Below, one piece after another: positions 40,924-53,837 of a DNA stretch of 64,000 nt. The first letter of the stretch is position 1; the number at the start of each line of letters is the position of its first letter. Under the pieces are notes generated by a model, which was not told where the DNA came from, ran no database searches, and worked only from the letters and a program-made list of their open reading frames with translations. This stretch comes from Neoarius graeffei (lineage: Eukaryota > Chordata > Actinopteri > Siluriformes > Ariidae): positions 12,913,915 through 12,977,914 of the forward strand of contig NC_083572.1 of assembly GCF_027579695.1 (NCBI RefSeq), read 5' to 3'. Made by a program: the position numbers and the translations under genes.

Positions 40924-42396
40924 CTAGTGCATCTCAAAAAATTAGAATACTATGAAAAAGTTCCTTTTTTTCATAATTTAATTCAAAAAGGTAAACTTTC
41001 ATATATTCTATATTCATTACATGTAAAGTGAAATATTTAAAGCCTTTTTTGTTTTAATTTTGATGATTATGGCTTATAGCTCATGAAAATCAGAAATCCA
41101 GTATCTCAAATTATTAGAATATTCCCTAAGATCAATCAAAAAAAGGATTTACAATACAGAAATGTCCAACTTCTGAAAAGTATATTCATTTATACACTCA
41201 ATACTTGGTTGGGGCTCCTTTACCGTGAATTACTGTATCAATGCGGTGTGGCATGGAGGTGATCAGTCTGTGGCACTGCTGAGGTGTTATTGAAGTCCAG
41301 GTTGCTTTTGATAGCGGCCTTCAGCGTATCTGTATTTTTGGGTCGGGTGTTTCTCATCTTCCTCTTGACAATACCCCATAGATTCTCTATGGGGTTCAAG
41401 TTGGCTGGCCAATCAAACACAGTAATATCAAGGTCAGCAAACCATTTGGTAGTAGTTTTGGCACTGTGGGTAGGTGCTAAGTCCTGCTGGAAAAGGAAAT
41501 CAGCATCTCCAAAAAGTTTGTCAGCAGATGGAAGCATGAAGTGCTCTAAAATCTCCTGGTAGATGGCTGTGTTGACTTTGGACTTGATAAAATACAGTGG
41601 ACCAACACCAGCAGATGACATGGCACCCCAAATCATCACAGACTGTGGAAACTTCACACTGGGCTTCAAACACCTTGGATTCTGTGCCTCTCCACTCTTC
41701 CTCCAGACTCTAGAACTGTGATTTCCAAATTAAATGCAAAATGTACTTTCATCTGAAAAGAGGACTTTGGACCACTGAACAACAGTCCATTTCTTTCTCT
41801 CCTTAGCCCAGATAAGACACTTCTGACATTGTCTCTGGCTCAGGAGTAGCTTGATATTAGGAATGCGAAAGTTGTATCCCCTTTCTTGAAGATGTCTGTT
41901 CGTGATGGGTCTTGATACACTGACACCAGCCTCAGTCCACTCCTTGTGAAGCTCTCCCAAGTTCTTGAATCGACTTTTCTTGACAATCCTCTCAAGACTG
42001 CGGCCATCCCTGTTGCTTGTGCACCTTTTCCAGCCACCCTTTTCAGCAATGACCTTTTGTGGCTTACCCTCCTTGTGGAGGGCATCAGTGATCATCTTCT
42101 GGACAACAGTCAAGTCAGCAGTCTTCCCCATGATTGTGGTTGTGTGTACTGAACTAGACCGAGAGATGCACTGTGTTCATACTGTTTTACTCAAACTCGA
42201 AATGAAATATTCTAATATTTTGAGATTATTTTAAAATGTTTTTGTACTGTATGCCATACTGATTAAAATAGAAAAATGCTTGAAACATTTTAGTTTGTGT
42301 AATGAGTCTATAATGTATAACATTTTCACTTTCTTAAATAACTGATGGAAAATATTGAACTTTTTCACAATATTCTAATTTTTTGAGATGCACCAG
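40924..42396 (-). mobile_element. Tc1-like transposon (AGTGCATCTCAAAAAATTAG family)
   Basis: Ends CTAGTGCATCTCAAAAAATT and the inverse AATTTTTTGAGATGCACCAG; TA at 40922-40923 and 42397-42398. Transposase lies on -. Confidence 0.95.
41238..42131 (-). pseudogene. Tc1-like transposase with one stop codon
   Basis: ATG at 42131. The first part (42131-41730) has the helix-turn-helix (MITDALHKEGKPQKVIAEKG) and the first Asp in FSDESTF, and stops immediately after. The same frame resumes and contains KFPQSVMIWGAMSSAGVGPL, the second Asp (FQQDLAPTHSAK) and the Glu ([15 protein letters not shown]). The WPAN-LNP junction lacks the usual SPD residues, shortening the Asp-Glu spacing. Inactive. Confidence 0.9.
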
Positions 42397-42398
42397 TA

Positions 42399-43570
42399 TG
42401 ATTTAAAATCATTCCAGAAAATATATCTGGTTAGGTCATCTTAGCTAGCCAGCTTAGCTAGTATTAGTGATGGGCATGTATTAATATGATACAAACTCCT
42501 TTCAGAAATGGTCATTAGCTCATGTGAGCCAGACAGTTAGCATTATAGCAATGAAGCAATTAGGAATGAGAAGTGCACTCAGTAGAGTGAATACCTCTGC
42601 CAAGCCACATATTGGGATTTGCATCAAAATTTAATCATGTGTTCCTTGGCTCATGGCCCACATTTCCTCAAAATTTCATTAAAATCCTTTCACTGCTTTT
42701 TGAGGTATGTTGGGAAAAGGCAAACAAACTGAGGTAACTTCCTCCAACAAAATTGGATGATGAATAAGGAAATAGGAATACAAAACAATTATGTTGGTTT
42801 CCCTGTCATGATAAAGCTCATTAACTAGAATATCTCATTTTGATTTAAAAAAAAAAAAGGATAATGAAGTCTCTCACACTCGGACACTCAAAAACCTGAG
42901 CATTTCTCCAGATTTCATTTGTACAAGTGCTTTAACATCCTGCTGCCAAATGTAACTTTCCTCATATTAGCTAGCTAGCTAGCATCCTCAATGAAATTTC
43001 TAAACGTATTCATGTGGCTTAAAAAATGCTCTTCAAAATCCTGTCAGATTACATCATATTAGCTAGTTGGATCGCTTTAGTGAAGAACATTTCCTCATAT
43101 GAAGTAAAATCTTTTCAGAAATTCTGTCAGTTTCACTCCAGGTGAGCTAGCCAGCTAGCGTTAGCAGTGAAAATGATGAGCCAATCGTAATGGCTAACAA
43201 ACTTTGCTGAACAAACAACAAAACAATCTTCATGCTTTAATAGGTTTCATGAATCATTATGGAGAAAATTAGCAGGAAATCTGTGAAAAATATCCACATT
43301 TAAATAGCTGAATAGCTTCCTCCTTAAATACACAGCAGTCCACATGTGTCGTGTCATGTAAAATCTAAATATTAATAATGAATCATTTTGTTCTGAACAT
43401 GTATGCATATCTTCATGTCAAATATTCTCGGCTTTGATATGCTCTAGCGATTCAAATCCTTTCTATTAAATTTCCCTTAATGTATGTGTTTAGGTCCTAT
43501 AAGTATTATATCATCCACAAATATAATCTCTATTCACATTTTCTGTAACCAGAAGTCCCTCACTAGCACT
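42399..43570. other. Sequence upstream of erp27
   Basis: AT-rich, with several GCTAGCTAGC-like clusters (near 42445, 42970, 43145) that look like remnants of a diverged tandem repeat continuing from 40870 across the Tc1 insertion. No gene found. Confidence 0.4.
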
Positions 43571-43582
43571 GTGACACGTAAT

Positions 43583-43755
43583 CCAATGCATTCTGACCTT
43601 AACATTATCAAAGACACCTGCCTGATTCTCACAGATTAGACCAATCAACACTCTTCCAGCAGGTCACATGATTCACATTGGGGGTCCAAGAATGGGAACA
43701 AGATATTATACTCTTTCTTTGCTTTCTGTTGGTGCTCTGCTGCTGATCTTCCAAA
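43583..43755 (+). promoter_or_regulatory. erp27: Candidate erp27 core promoter
   Basis: CCAAT at 43583-43587 and 43641-43645 and an AT-rich TATTATA-like box at about 43704-43710, roughly 50 bp before the start codon. No canonical ER-stress element (CCAAT-N9-CCACG) is visible. Inferred from position only. Confidence 0.35.
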
Positions 43756-43813
43756 ATGTTGCTCCTTCTTCTGGTTTCTTTCCTGGTCACCTGCAGCAGA
43801 GCAGAGGATAAAG
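43756..43813 (+). CDS. erp27: erp27 exon 1 (signal peptide)
   Basis: ATG at 43756 after CCAAA. Encodes MLLLLLVSFLVTCSRAEDK plus one base; donor AAAG|GTCAGC. Confidence 0.9.
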
Positions 43814-46800
43814 GTCAGCTTGCTTGATCTCTAACGGATCTCTATCACACATTCAGGAAATGACCAGAATGTTCAGTGGGGTCAACTGGGCAACCTTAGA
43901 ATATGTTTAGTGGGTAATTATATGTCTGCATGTTCATTAGGGTTTACTCAGGTACTCTAGAATGGGAGACTCTACAAAGATAGAATGCTCATTCTAGAAT
44001 GGTCAGTAGGATGTACTTGAGGGAATCCATTATTAAAGAATGTTTAGTCAGTCTACTTGAGGGTTCTAGAATGGCTGAATCTAAAATTATAGACTTTTTA
44101 GTCATATTTTCTCAGGTGTTCTAGAATGGGGGGAATCTACAAATATAGAATGCTCATTCTAAAATGTTCAGTAGGATGTACTCGTGGGTTCTAGAATGAA
44201 GGAATCCATTATTAAAGAATTTTCAGTCAATTTACTTGGGGGTTCTAGAACAATTGCATCAATTATAGACTATGTAGTCATATTTACTCAAGTATTCTAG
44301 AATGCTTAGTAGAATGTACTTGTGGGTTCTAAACTGAGGGACTCCATTATTAAAGAATTTTCAATCAGTCTATTTGGAGGTTCTAGAATGGGGGAAATCT
44401 ACACAGACTGTTTCATCATATTTACTCAGGTATTCTAGAATGGGAAATGTATATCTACAAATATAGAATGTTCAGTCTCGAATGCTCAGTAGGATGTATT
44501 TAGGGGTTCTGTAATGAGGGAATCCATTATTAAAGAATGTTTGGCCAATTTACTTGGGGGTTGCATCAATTGTTATAGACTGTGTACTTAAGTAATCTAG
44601 AATGGGGGAGCCTACAAATATATAGAATGTTCTGTCTAGAATGTTCAGCCGGCTGTATTTAGGGGTTCTAGAATGAGGGAACCCATTATTATAGACTGTT
44701 TAGTCATATTTGCTCAGGTATAATTGAATGGGGGAATCTACAAATGTAGAAAATTTCAATAGGATGCATTGAGGGGTTCTAGAATGAGGGAATCCGTTAT
44801 TATAGAATATTTCAGAGTCGGATGTTCAGTCAGATTTACTCAGGTTGTTGGGGGGGGTCTATTATTATATAATGTTCAGCCTAGAATGTTATGCAAGTTG
44901 ATGTTAAGTAAGATTGATGGCGATGCTCTAGAATGGGGTCATCTACAATTCATTTTAATTCATATTTACTCAATTATATGTTCAGTGAGTGACTAAGTTC
45001 TACGCAGTGATTTCTAGAACGTTCAGTGACATCAGACTTCACAGTGCTCGGTGGGGTCGACAGCACAATTCTAGAATGCTGTAGGGTTCAGTGTACAATT
45101 CAAGAATGTTGAATGTGTTTTACTCTGTAGTACCAGAATGGCGGAGCTGGATTGGGTCATGATTGTGCGGAATTCTGGAGAATTCTAGAATGTTCAGCAG
45201 GGTCTGTTGTGTGACCCACTGGATAACTGATTCATTGAGTGGTCTTGGAATGTTTAATATGGTTCTAGAATTTGATCATTAGCTTTATTTTATTTGTTTT
45301 AATGTGTATGGTTATACACTACTGTTTTACTGTCTTCAAAGTCTACAGTTGTTTGTTCTTATTAAAATTATGACATCACAAAAAAATTCCAGCTCATTTG
45401 AATAATTATTTAGCATTTTTGTAAGGAGTCTTTTTTTTTCTTTATATTAAAAAGTTTAATTGTTGGAAAATTACTGTGATATGAGGATGTCTGTGAAGAT
45501 TCTCAGTCATCCAGGTCATAGTAAACTGTGGGTGGTAAAAGAGAGCAACTGGACTTGCTTGAAGATTCTTGAAGACGTTTCACCTCTCATCTGAAAGGCT
45601 TCTTCAGTTCTGTCTGACTAATAGGGAGTATCAGGTATTTATCCTCTCATGGATGAAAAACAATCCTAAGGTGTCGTTGAGTCATCCTATTGGTGTGGGC
45701 TACTGGGGGCCGGGTGTGAATAGCCTAGGGAGTCATTGGGGTGATCAATGGATTGTTGGATCTCTCTGTCCTCCTGTGAGTCACTGAAAACAGCTGGGTT
45801 TTGGTGAGCATTCAGTTGTCTGGGAAGTGTGCCAAGGACTGCATTGTAGGTGGCTGATAAATAATGTCTTAGACCTCCACCTCTGTTCAGTGATGGCCAT
45901 TCCAGGTTGACAAAAATGGCTTCTTTAACTCCTCGCTCATACCAACGATCCTCTCTGGCTAAAATGCGTACGTTGCAATCCTGAAATGAGTGTCCTTTGT
46001 TGTTAAGATGAAGATAGACAGCAGAGTCCTGCCCTGAGGAACTGGCTCTCCTGTGTTGAGCCATGCGCCTGTGAAGAGCAGAAAAAGGAACATAACGGAC
46101 AAGGAGGATAACAGGAACAAACGCAAGAACATTGTCATTCCCTACGTTTCTGGTCTATCGGAGGAACTCAGGAGGATCTTTTACAAACACAACATTCTGG
46201 TACATTTCAGACCCAGTAACACCCTGAAGCAGAAACTGGTCCACCCGAATGACAGAATAGCCAGACACAAACAGGACAACGTAGTGTACGCCATTCAGTG
46301 CAGTGAGGAATGCACGGACTCGTATATTGGGAAAACAAAACAACCGCTTCACAGGCGCATGGCTCAACACAGGAGAGCCAGTTCCTCAGGCCAGGACTCT
46401 GCTGTCTACCTTCATCTTAACAACAAAGGACATTCATTTCAGGATTGCAACGTACGCGTTTTAGCCAGAGAGGATTGTTGGTGTGAGCGAGGAGTTAAAG
46501 AAGCCATTTTTGTCAACCTGGAACGGCCATCACTGAACAGAGGCGGGGGTCTAAGACATTATTTATCAGCCACCTACAATGCAGTCCTTGGCACACTTCC
46601 CAGACAACTGAATGCACACCAAAACCCAGCTGTTTTCAGTGACTCACAGGAGGACAGAGAGAACCAACAAGATGACTCAACGGCACCTTAGGATTGCTTT
46701 TCATCCATGAGAGGATAAATACCTGATACTCCCTATTAGTCAGACAGATCTGAAGAAGCCTTTCAGATGAGGGGTGAAACGTCTTCAAGCAAGTCCAGTT

Positions 46801-49800
46801 GCTCTCTTTTACCGCCCACTGTGATATGAGGAATTAAAAAAAAAACACTTCAGGATGTGCTGTGCTGCAAAATAATCAAGGTGGCAACATTAATTTCACG
46901 TTGGGCCGCATCTTGACCAACCCATGTTTGATTGTTTTCCTGCAACAGCATGCCCCTATTTCTTACTTATTTCTTATAATGTTCTTCAATGTTTTTTTTT
47001 TTTTTTTAAGTTAAGACATCCTAGCTTCCATAAGGGTTCCTAGCTTCCTTCCTTTTCAGTGTACATGCTTTATAAAGACCAAACTTGGAGTCAGTAGAGT
47101 CCGTACAGATTCATTATGTTCCGTGTCTCAAGATAAGTGAATTTTGCTGTGCTGGTTATTTCTTAAGCCTGTACACATTAAAAAAAAATAAAATAAATAA
47201 TAATAATAAAATAAAGCAGATTTAGCAATGTGCCTGACATACAGCTCTTGTGCCACCTGCAGAGATCACCCTCCCCAGACTGATGGACATCTCTGCAGCA
47301 GAGACCTTCATCGACTCAGCTGAAGTTGTCATCATCGGGTTCTTTGAGGTCAGAGAGTGTGTCTGTCCTGTCTGGAGCACACACATTTGTGTATCGTGCG
47401 TGAGGTGGTAAAGACAGACAAACGTGACCAGCGAAGACGCTTAGGAATGCAGACTGATGAAGAGAAAATAACGTCCCTGTGGGAGAGCTTTGTTCTTAGT
47501 GCCATAACCTCGATGTGTGCTCCTGGGTGAAATCCTGGCCGCAGGAAATGCCTGTGTTTAGCGATCCCAGAACGCTGAGCTTTTTGGCCCAAGTCACCGG
47601 GCGGAGGAGGAAATAAAGACGGAAATAAGGGTGCATCTGAGACATTGTGGGATTGGCTGCCTTTGGCCTCTATAAACAAACATAGCAACAACCTAACATT
47701 GTCTGGGATTGAGGACATGGACCTCAAATTGAAGTAAAATTGAAAACTTCAGTCGAGGACAGAATATAAAACTCTGTAGAGGGTTTGGCTGTCCTTCTGC
47801 AGACATTTTTATCTTGTTACCTTATTTTTCTGGGCCGGTATTACCTAAAAATACCATCTAACTACGACTGAAGGTCATGCACATGGCAGTAATATATCAA
47901 ATGTGGTAGTAATGATGGAGATAATTACATCAACATATTTCTAGAATCATGACGAACTGCATGGGAGAGAGAGATTAAAACCAGTACACTACAGTGTTTG
48001 CTATGATTCTGTCCAGGAATGCCCGAACACCCTAAAACACACTCGATCTTCTGCTCCATCGCAAAATATATTCTTATAATATAAAACCCAGAGTCGAAGT
48101 GAACATCGGTGAATAATAACAGAGATGAAGTCTGAGGCGGATAATTGTTTTATTATAAATACACAGATTATTTTTAAAAATCATATTTAAAAAATTTTTT
48201 ATCTCAAACTTCAAAAGCAGCACGCAAATGTAATAATGACTTGTCACTTATCTATGCCGAGTCACATAAAATACTTTGTTTTGAAATAAAAATAAATCAC
48301 AATTCCACCTTACCTTTGAATAGTTTTAGACCAAACTTTAACATCTTTAGTGCTTTTAGGAACAGCATTTTCTTTCGTAATTTGTAATTCTTCCTCACTT
48401 ACGGTGACGAAGAGATTGGCCACCATTTTCCCGAGTCACTCGAGGTGATTATCGAGAAATAGTCAGAATTTCTCGACCAATCAGTGCAAGAGATTTCCTA
48501 TAATTACCTCCGTATTTATTTACACTAATAGATATTAACCCGGTTTCTGTTGCAGTTTTGTATACAATAGAAGCAATATTTTAAAAATTGCAACAAAACG
48601 TATGAATTGTTTTCATTAACGATGTTACGCGATAAAAGCTGGGTTTTCTCTTCTAGCGATAGCTCTTACAGAGCACTCTTTTTTCAGAAAAGTAGCGTTT
48701 CTATTTGCTCATCTTGTCATGTGACTTAAATGTGGAAAAAATTTTCAATATCAATTTTGCAAAACATTGCTTTGTCGAATTGTCTGAAACCCACCTTGTC
48801 AGAGCGTTTATTTATTTATTTATTTATTTATTGAAATTCACATTTCCATTCCTTGGGGTTTTTTTTTTTTTTTAGTTCGCTGTTTCAAATTGTGCCAAAA
48901 AGATTTTTTTTTAACTGAGTAGTTACTAATCTTCAATTTTTCTGCACAGAATGAAAACACAATGAACATCTCGTCATAGTAATGATAAAATACAGTACTG
49001 AAGATCTGAACAGGTGGTTGTTTAAACAAAAATGAGAAGGAGTTATGCACTAAAGTGGCAACAATACATTGCATTTTGGTGTTATTACTGAAATGCACGT
49101 TATTATGTCAAGGTTTTCCTGATCACAAATGCAATATTGTGAATTTCGTGACCTGACGTAAATTTCATAATCCGCAAAAAAACGAATTTGTCATCAAATT
49201 GAATCATGAAAACTTGGTCAAATGTGTGCAAAGTTAAGACCAAGAAGCATGTTGACATTGTCTCTACAAATGTCAACTTGCAAATTACAGAACTGTTAGA
49301 GATGGTAAAATTGACTCTGTGCGTGAAAGTCACCATGTTGCACTGTCCAGTATGTGATATAATTGTGTGTGTATCAGGCTGATGGAGGGCTTGGCTATGA
49401 GGAGTTTCTAGCCGCTGTTGAAGAGGTGAAGTCTCTTCCAGCCGCCCTGTGCAATGAGAAGGAGGTGTGGGCTAAATACAGCATCGACTCAGACACCATC
49501 TCCGTCTTCAGGAAGGTAGACGTGTGTTTTTCACGCTCCTGTTTATGTTCTGTGATGTGGTCTTGAATTACTTTTGTAACTTTGTGTTACGTTTTCTGAA
49601 CTAGAAGATAAATTTTTGTCCTCTAGCAGCTCTAGCTACTGTTACTTACACAATTTCAGTCAAAAGTTTGGACACACCTCCTAATTACCTCACCCAGGAT
49701 GGAGTCCACCAGGGGGCGAGGTATTGTTTTCGGTCAGGTTTTTTTTTTGTTAACAATATTACAGGAAAACAGCTGGACCAATCTTCATAAAACTTTCAGG

Positions 49801-52800
49801 ATAGATGAGCATTGATCTCAAATAGAACCTCCAACATTTTGAGGGTCATTCGGTCAAGGTCACCAAAAAGGTCAAAATCTTTTTTGTTGTCTCGTCTGCC
49901 TCATATAGAGGCACTAGCCACTATGTCATCATGCTGTATGAATGTAACAATTGTGCACTGTGCATGAACATACACGTGTTCCAATTAAAATGGCTGGTGA
50001 GTGTATACAATTCGGTTCACCATTTGAAATAAATAGACTAAAGAAATCACTTTCAGACATGTTTATGCTTTTTACAGAGGGAAAGTGCATTCCATTGAGC
50101 TCTAGCATCAGGCCTTTTCCAGGAAATAAGAGTTTCAGTCATGGTGACTGCATGTGTATGTCAGCCTCGGTTCGGAGGTTTCAGTTTCGAAAACTGTAAG
50201 AGGTAAGAGTAGAACAATGTAAAGTACAGACACTGGGTATATTTTACTTCCAAGTTTACATTTTTGGATTGCGCTTCATTTTTGTGGCTACTGCCTCATG
50301 GAATAAATATATATATGCTATATTTACTGTATGGACATGGGATCAGAAAACAATTTTATTTATAAGCAGTAGCCACATGGACCCATAGGGTACCTATTTT
50401 TTCATGATATCTTCCTTTGTATTCATCATAAGTGCTACCAGGTGAGGTTTGTTTTGCCTGGCAACACCTGTTCAATGTTTTATTTTCATTATCACTTCGT
50501 AGCTTAAAGTAATAATGGATGTCGTTTCTCCTGACTTAGTTGACTGGTTCTTGACGTAATAGTGTATGAGTTACTACAGTTGTTTATTAGGGCTATTTAT
50601 TGTATTTTTATGATTTACTATTTACTGTTTGATCTCAAACACATTAAGAAGGCAAGAAACTCGTCCACTAATTAGTTTTTGATGAGGCATAGCTGTTAAT
50701 TGAAAAGCATCCCAGGTGACTACCTCATGAAGCTGGTTAAGATAATGCCAGTAGTGTACAAAGCGTCATCAAGGTAAACGCTGGATACTTTCAAGAAGTT
50801 AAAATATGAAACGTACGTGTGTGTGTATATATATATAAATTTTTTTTAACTTTTTTTGCTTACCACATACAGGCAATTCCATATATATTTCATGTGTTAT
50901 TTCATAATTTTGATGTTGACAGTGTAAAAAATAGTCCAAATACAAACCGATGAATGAGTAGAGTAAGGGTGTACAAACTTTTGACTGGTATTTTTGACTG
51001 TCGATGTAAAATTGAAACTGCAAGCAATACTGGTAGAATCTTGTATTGATGAATTTGTCTTTACGTTAACCATATTACAGTAAAAGTCACAAAATACCAT
51101 ATGGGTTGATAATTTTGATAATTATGGGTTGATAATTTCACCTTGTTCGATCTGTAATTGTATTTAAAACTCATTTTGCATTGACATTCGTGACACACTG
51201 AGACATTTCCTCTGAAATATTTCAATCACTTTGTCATCTTCCTTCTCAGGAAATGTATTGACTCATGTCAACGACCTGGAGGAGCATGAAATCGAATTTC
51301 TGATCTTACACTTTACACTACATTCAGAACTATCGTGAAGCACAATTTCAACACGGCCACCAGCCAAGTGACTGATTTGAATGCTCTTAACCTGAACTGT
51401 TCATTAAATTAGCATTTGTAATACGGTTATGAAGCGACGTGGATACCTTTTGGCAGCTTCACGTATCTTAAAGCTATGAAGTAATACAGGTTTTAAAGCT
51501 GATTTAAAAGCATGTTTGTTTACAAACTGTCACAGTCACTTGCTAGTACAGAAGCTTTACATCTCTGATGTGCCTCTTTTCCAGTTTTTCGATGTCCATT
51601 GGTATGTTTTTCTCTTGTAAATATGCGTGAAGAATATATAATGAAGTTTTGGTAGCCTTTTGGGTGTTCAGTGCATCTTTAGTTTCAGTTTATTTATTTA
51701 GTGCTTGATCCAAGTTTTCTCTCTTTCCTGACCGACAAAGAAATAATTCTGCGTATACGCAGCAGAAAAGTTTTGTCGTTGGATCTTCACATGAGCTCTG
51801 ATGTGTGACGTCGTGTTGTCTTGACAACATGCAGCAATATAACAATATTGCAAGCGCATTCTCCATTGGGGAGAGTGGCGTAATACATGGAGGATAAGCA
51901 ATATGATAATATTGCATGCCATCAATAAACCCACGAGAAGGGAATAGAATAAACGTTTTTATTCCATGCAAAAAGTGGCCTGTATGTATAATAATTGCTA
52001 TTATTCTATCCACATTCACTGGATATGAGCAATTGTGCACTCTGATTGGCTACTCTACTACTAGGATATCAGCTCATATACCGTGAATAGAGAAAAACAA
52101 AACAACCAAGGATGAAATAAAAACTCGAAAATAACCCCCCCAAACATTTTTTTTTTTAAATGAACAAAATATGGAATGAAAGTATTTCATGGTATGAACG
52201 TATCTTTTTTTTTTTTCAAGAATTATTATAACATTTTTCACAAATTGCTACTGTCATTTCGCCAGTTTGTTGACCTTCTAAATGGAAATTTTGTTGGACA
52301 TTTTGTATAAAGTTTTTATTTATCGAATTCGCAAAAATTAAAAATGCTCCGTTTCTCAAAATCCAGTGAATGTGGATATAATAATAGTGCCTCATCTACT
52401 ATCAGCTCATGTACAACTTGATTTCATGGAATAACTGTTAAATATGATGAAGCTTTCAAGGAGGAAGGAGTCTCCAGCGTCGGCGCATGGTACCAGTAAT
52501 TTCTCCACCACTGGAACGTCTACAGCCCAGAAGATTGAGTTTGTGCATTCAGGTTTCTTCCTGACATGACAAGCGGTGCTTTTTGTTTGTATTACTAACT
52601 TTTATGAGCGAGAAAAAAGACGAGCTGATAAGGGGATGACTGCTTATAACATGTGAGAACAGGAACTAGTTTGTTTTTCAGATGTTCCACAACATTAAAT
52701 GTAATTAGAAAGGGATAAAGTGTACATGTAATTTGTGAATAAATATGAATGTGTTCAAATTGGCAAATTTCTATGGGATAAAAGGAAAAGAGCACAAAGG

Positions 52801-53783
52801 ATGAGCTGTGTTATTCCTATATATTTCTAGACTGAAATGATTGTCTTTAAAAAAAAAAAAAGTGTGTGTATGTGTGTTTTGCAGGCAGATTTGCATCAGG
52901 AGAACCTAAAACCAGCAAAAGTGAACAGTCTCGACAAGGACAGTGTTGTTCGTTTCTTCACCATCAGCAACATCCGCTATATCACAGAGTACAATCAAGT
53001 GGTAGAGCAACATATAACACACACACAAACACACACACGGTTCCAAATATTACTTCAATACAATATACTGTACATATTACACTCGAGGGCGGCACGGTGG
53101 TGTAGTGGTTAGCGCTGTCGCCTCACAGCAAGAAGGTCCTGGGTTCGAGCCCCGGGGCCGGCGAGGGCCTTTCTGTGTGGAGTTTGCATGTTCTCCCCGT
53201 GTCCGTGTGGGTTTCCTCTGGGTGCTCCGGTTTCCCCCACAGTCCAAAGACATGCAGGTTAGGTTAACTGGTGACTCTAAATTGACCGTAGGTGTGAATG
53301 TGAGTGTGAATGGTTGTCTGTGTCTATGTGTCAGCCCTGTGATGACCTGGCGACTTGTCCAGGGTGTACCCCGCCTTTCGCCCGTAGTCAGCTGGGATAG
53401 GCTCCAGCTTGCCTGCGACCCTGTAGAAGGATAAAGCGGCTAGAGATAATGAGATGAGATGAGATATTACACTCGATGCATACAATTGTCTCCTCTGCAT
53501 CTTCTGTTCTTTGTAAGCTGTGAAAATTTCTTAAAATATATATCATTGATTACAAGAAAAATATTCATGATCTAGTATTACAGTAGTGAGAGAAGCTATA
53601 GTACGCTGTAACACACTGTAATACATGACACGTCCAACTATGTGTGTATCACATCCTAAAATAATCAGGATATTCATCTTAATTCTGACATTTTTCATTA
53701 TGTGAAGAAAAAATATTGCCTTTTGCTTTGATTTTACAAGTCAAGCTTTTCCTTATATGTGTCACCCTCGTCATTTACACTCA

Positions 53784-53837
<54 letters not shown>

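Larger units (their letters stand above)
45485..46830. mobile_element. Penelope-like element 3' ends in head-to-head inverted arrangement (intron 1)
   Basis: The left part (45485-46070) is an inverted copy of the right part (about 46350-46830). Both end in a tail with GAAACGTCTTCAAGCAAGTC. The right arm reads + and includes a GIY-YIG endonuclease domain. Terminal inverted organisation is known for Penelope-like elements. The reverse transcriptase part is missing. Confidence 0.8.

Noticed and set aside
47350-47727. 125-codon antisense frame in erp27 intron 2
   Set aside because: No motif, no splice partner, overlaps nothing conserved.
53105-53434. 109-codon frame repeated at 18804-19175 and 22853-23080
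   Set aside because: It is the conserved body of the tRNA-derived SINE; repeated translation reflects repeat identity.
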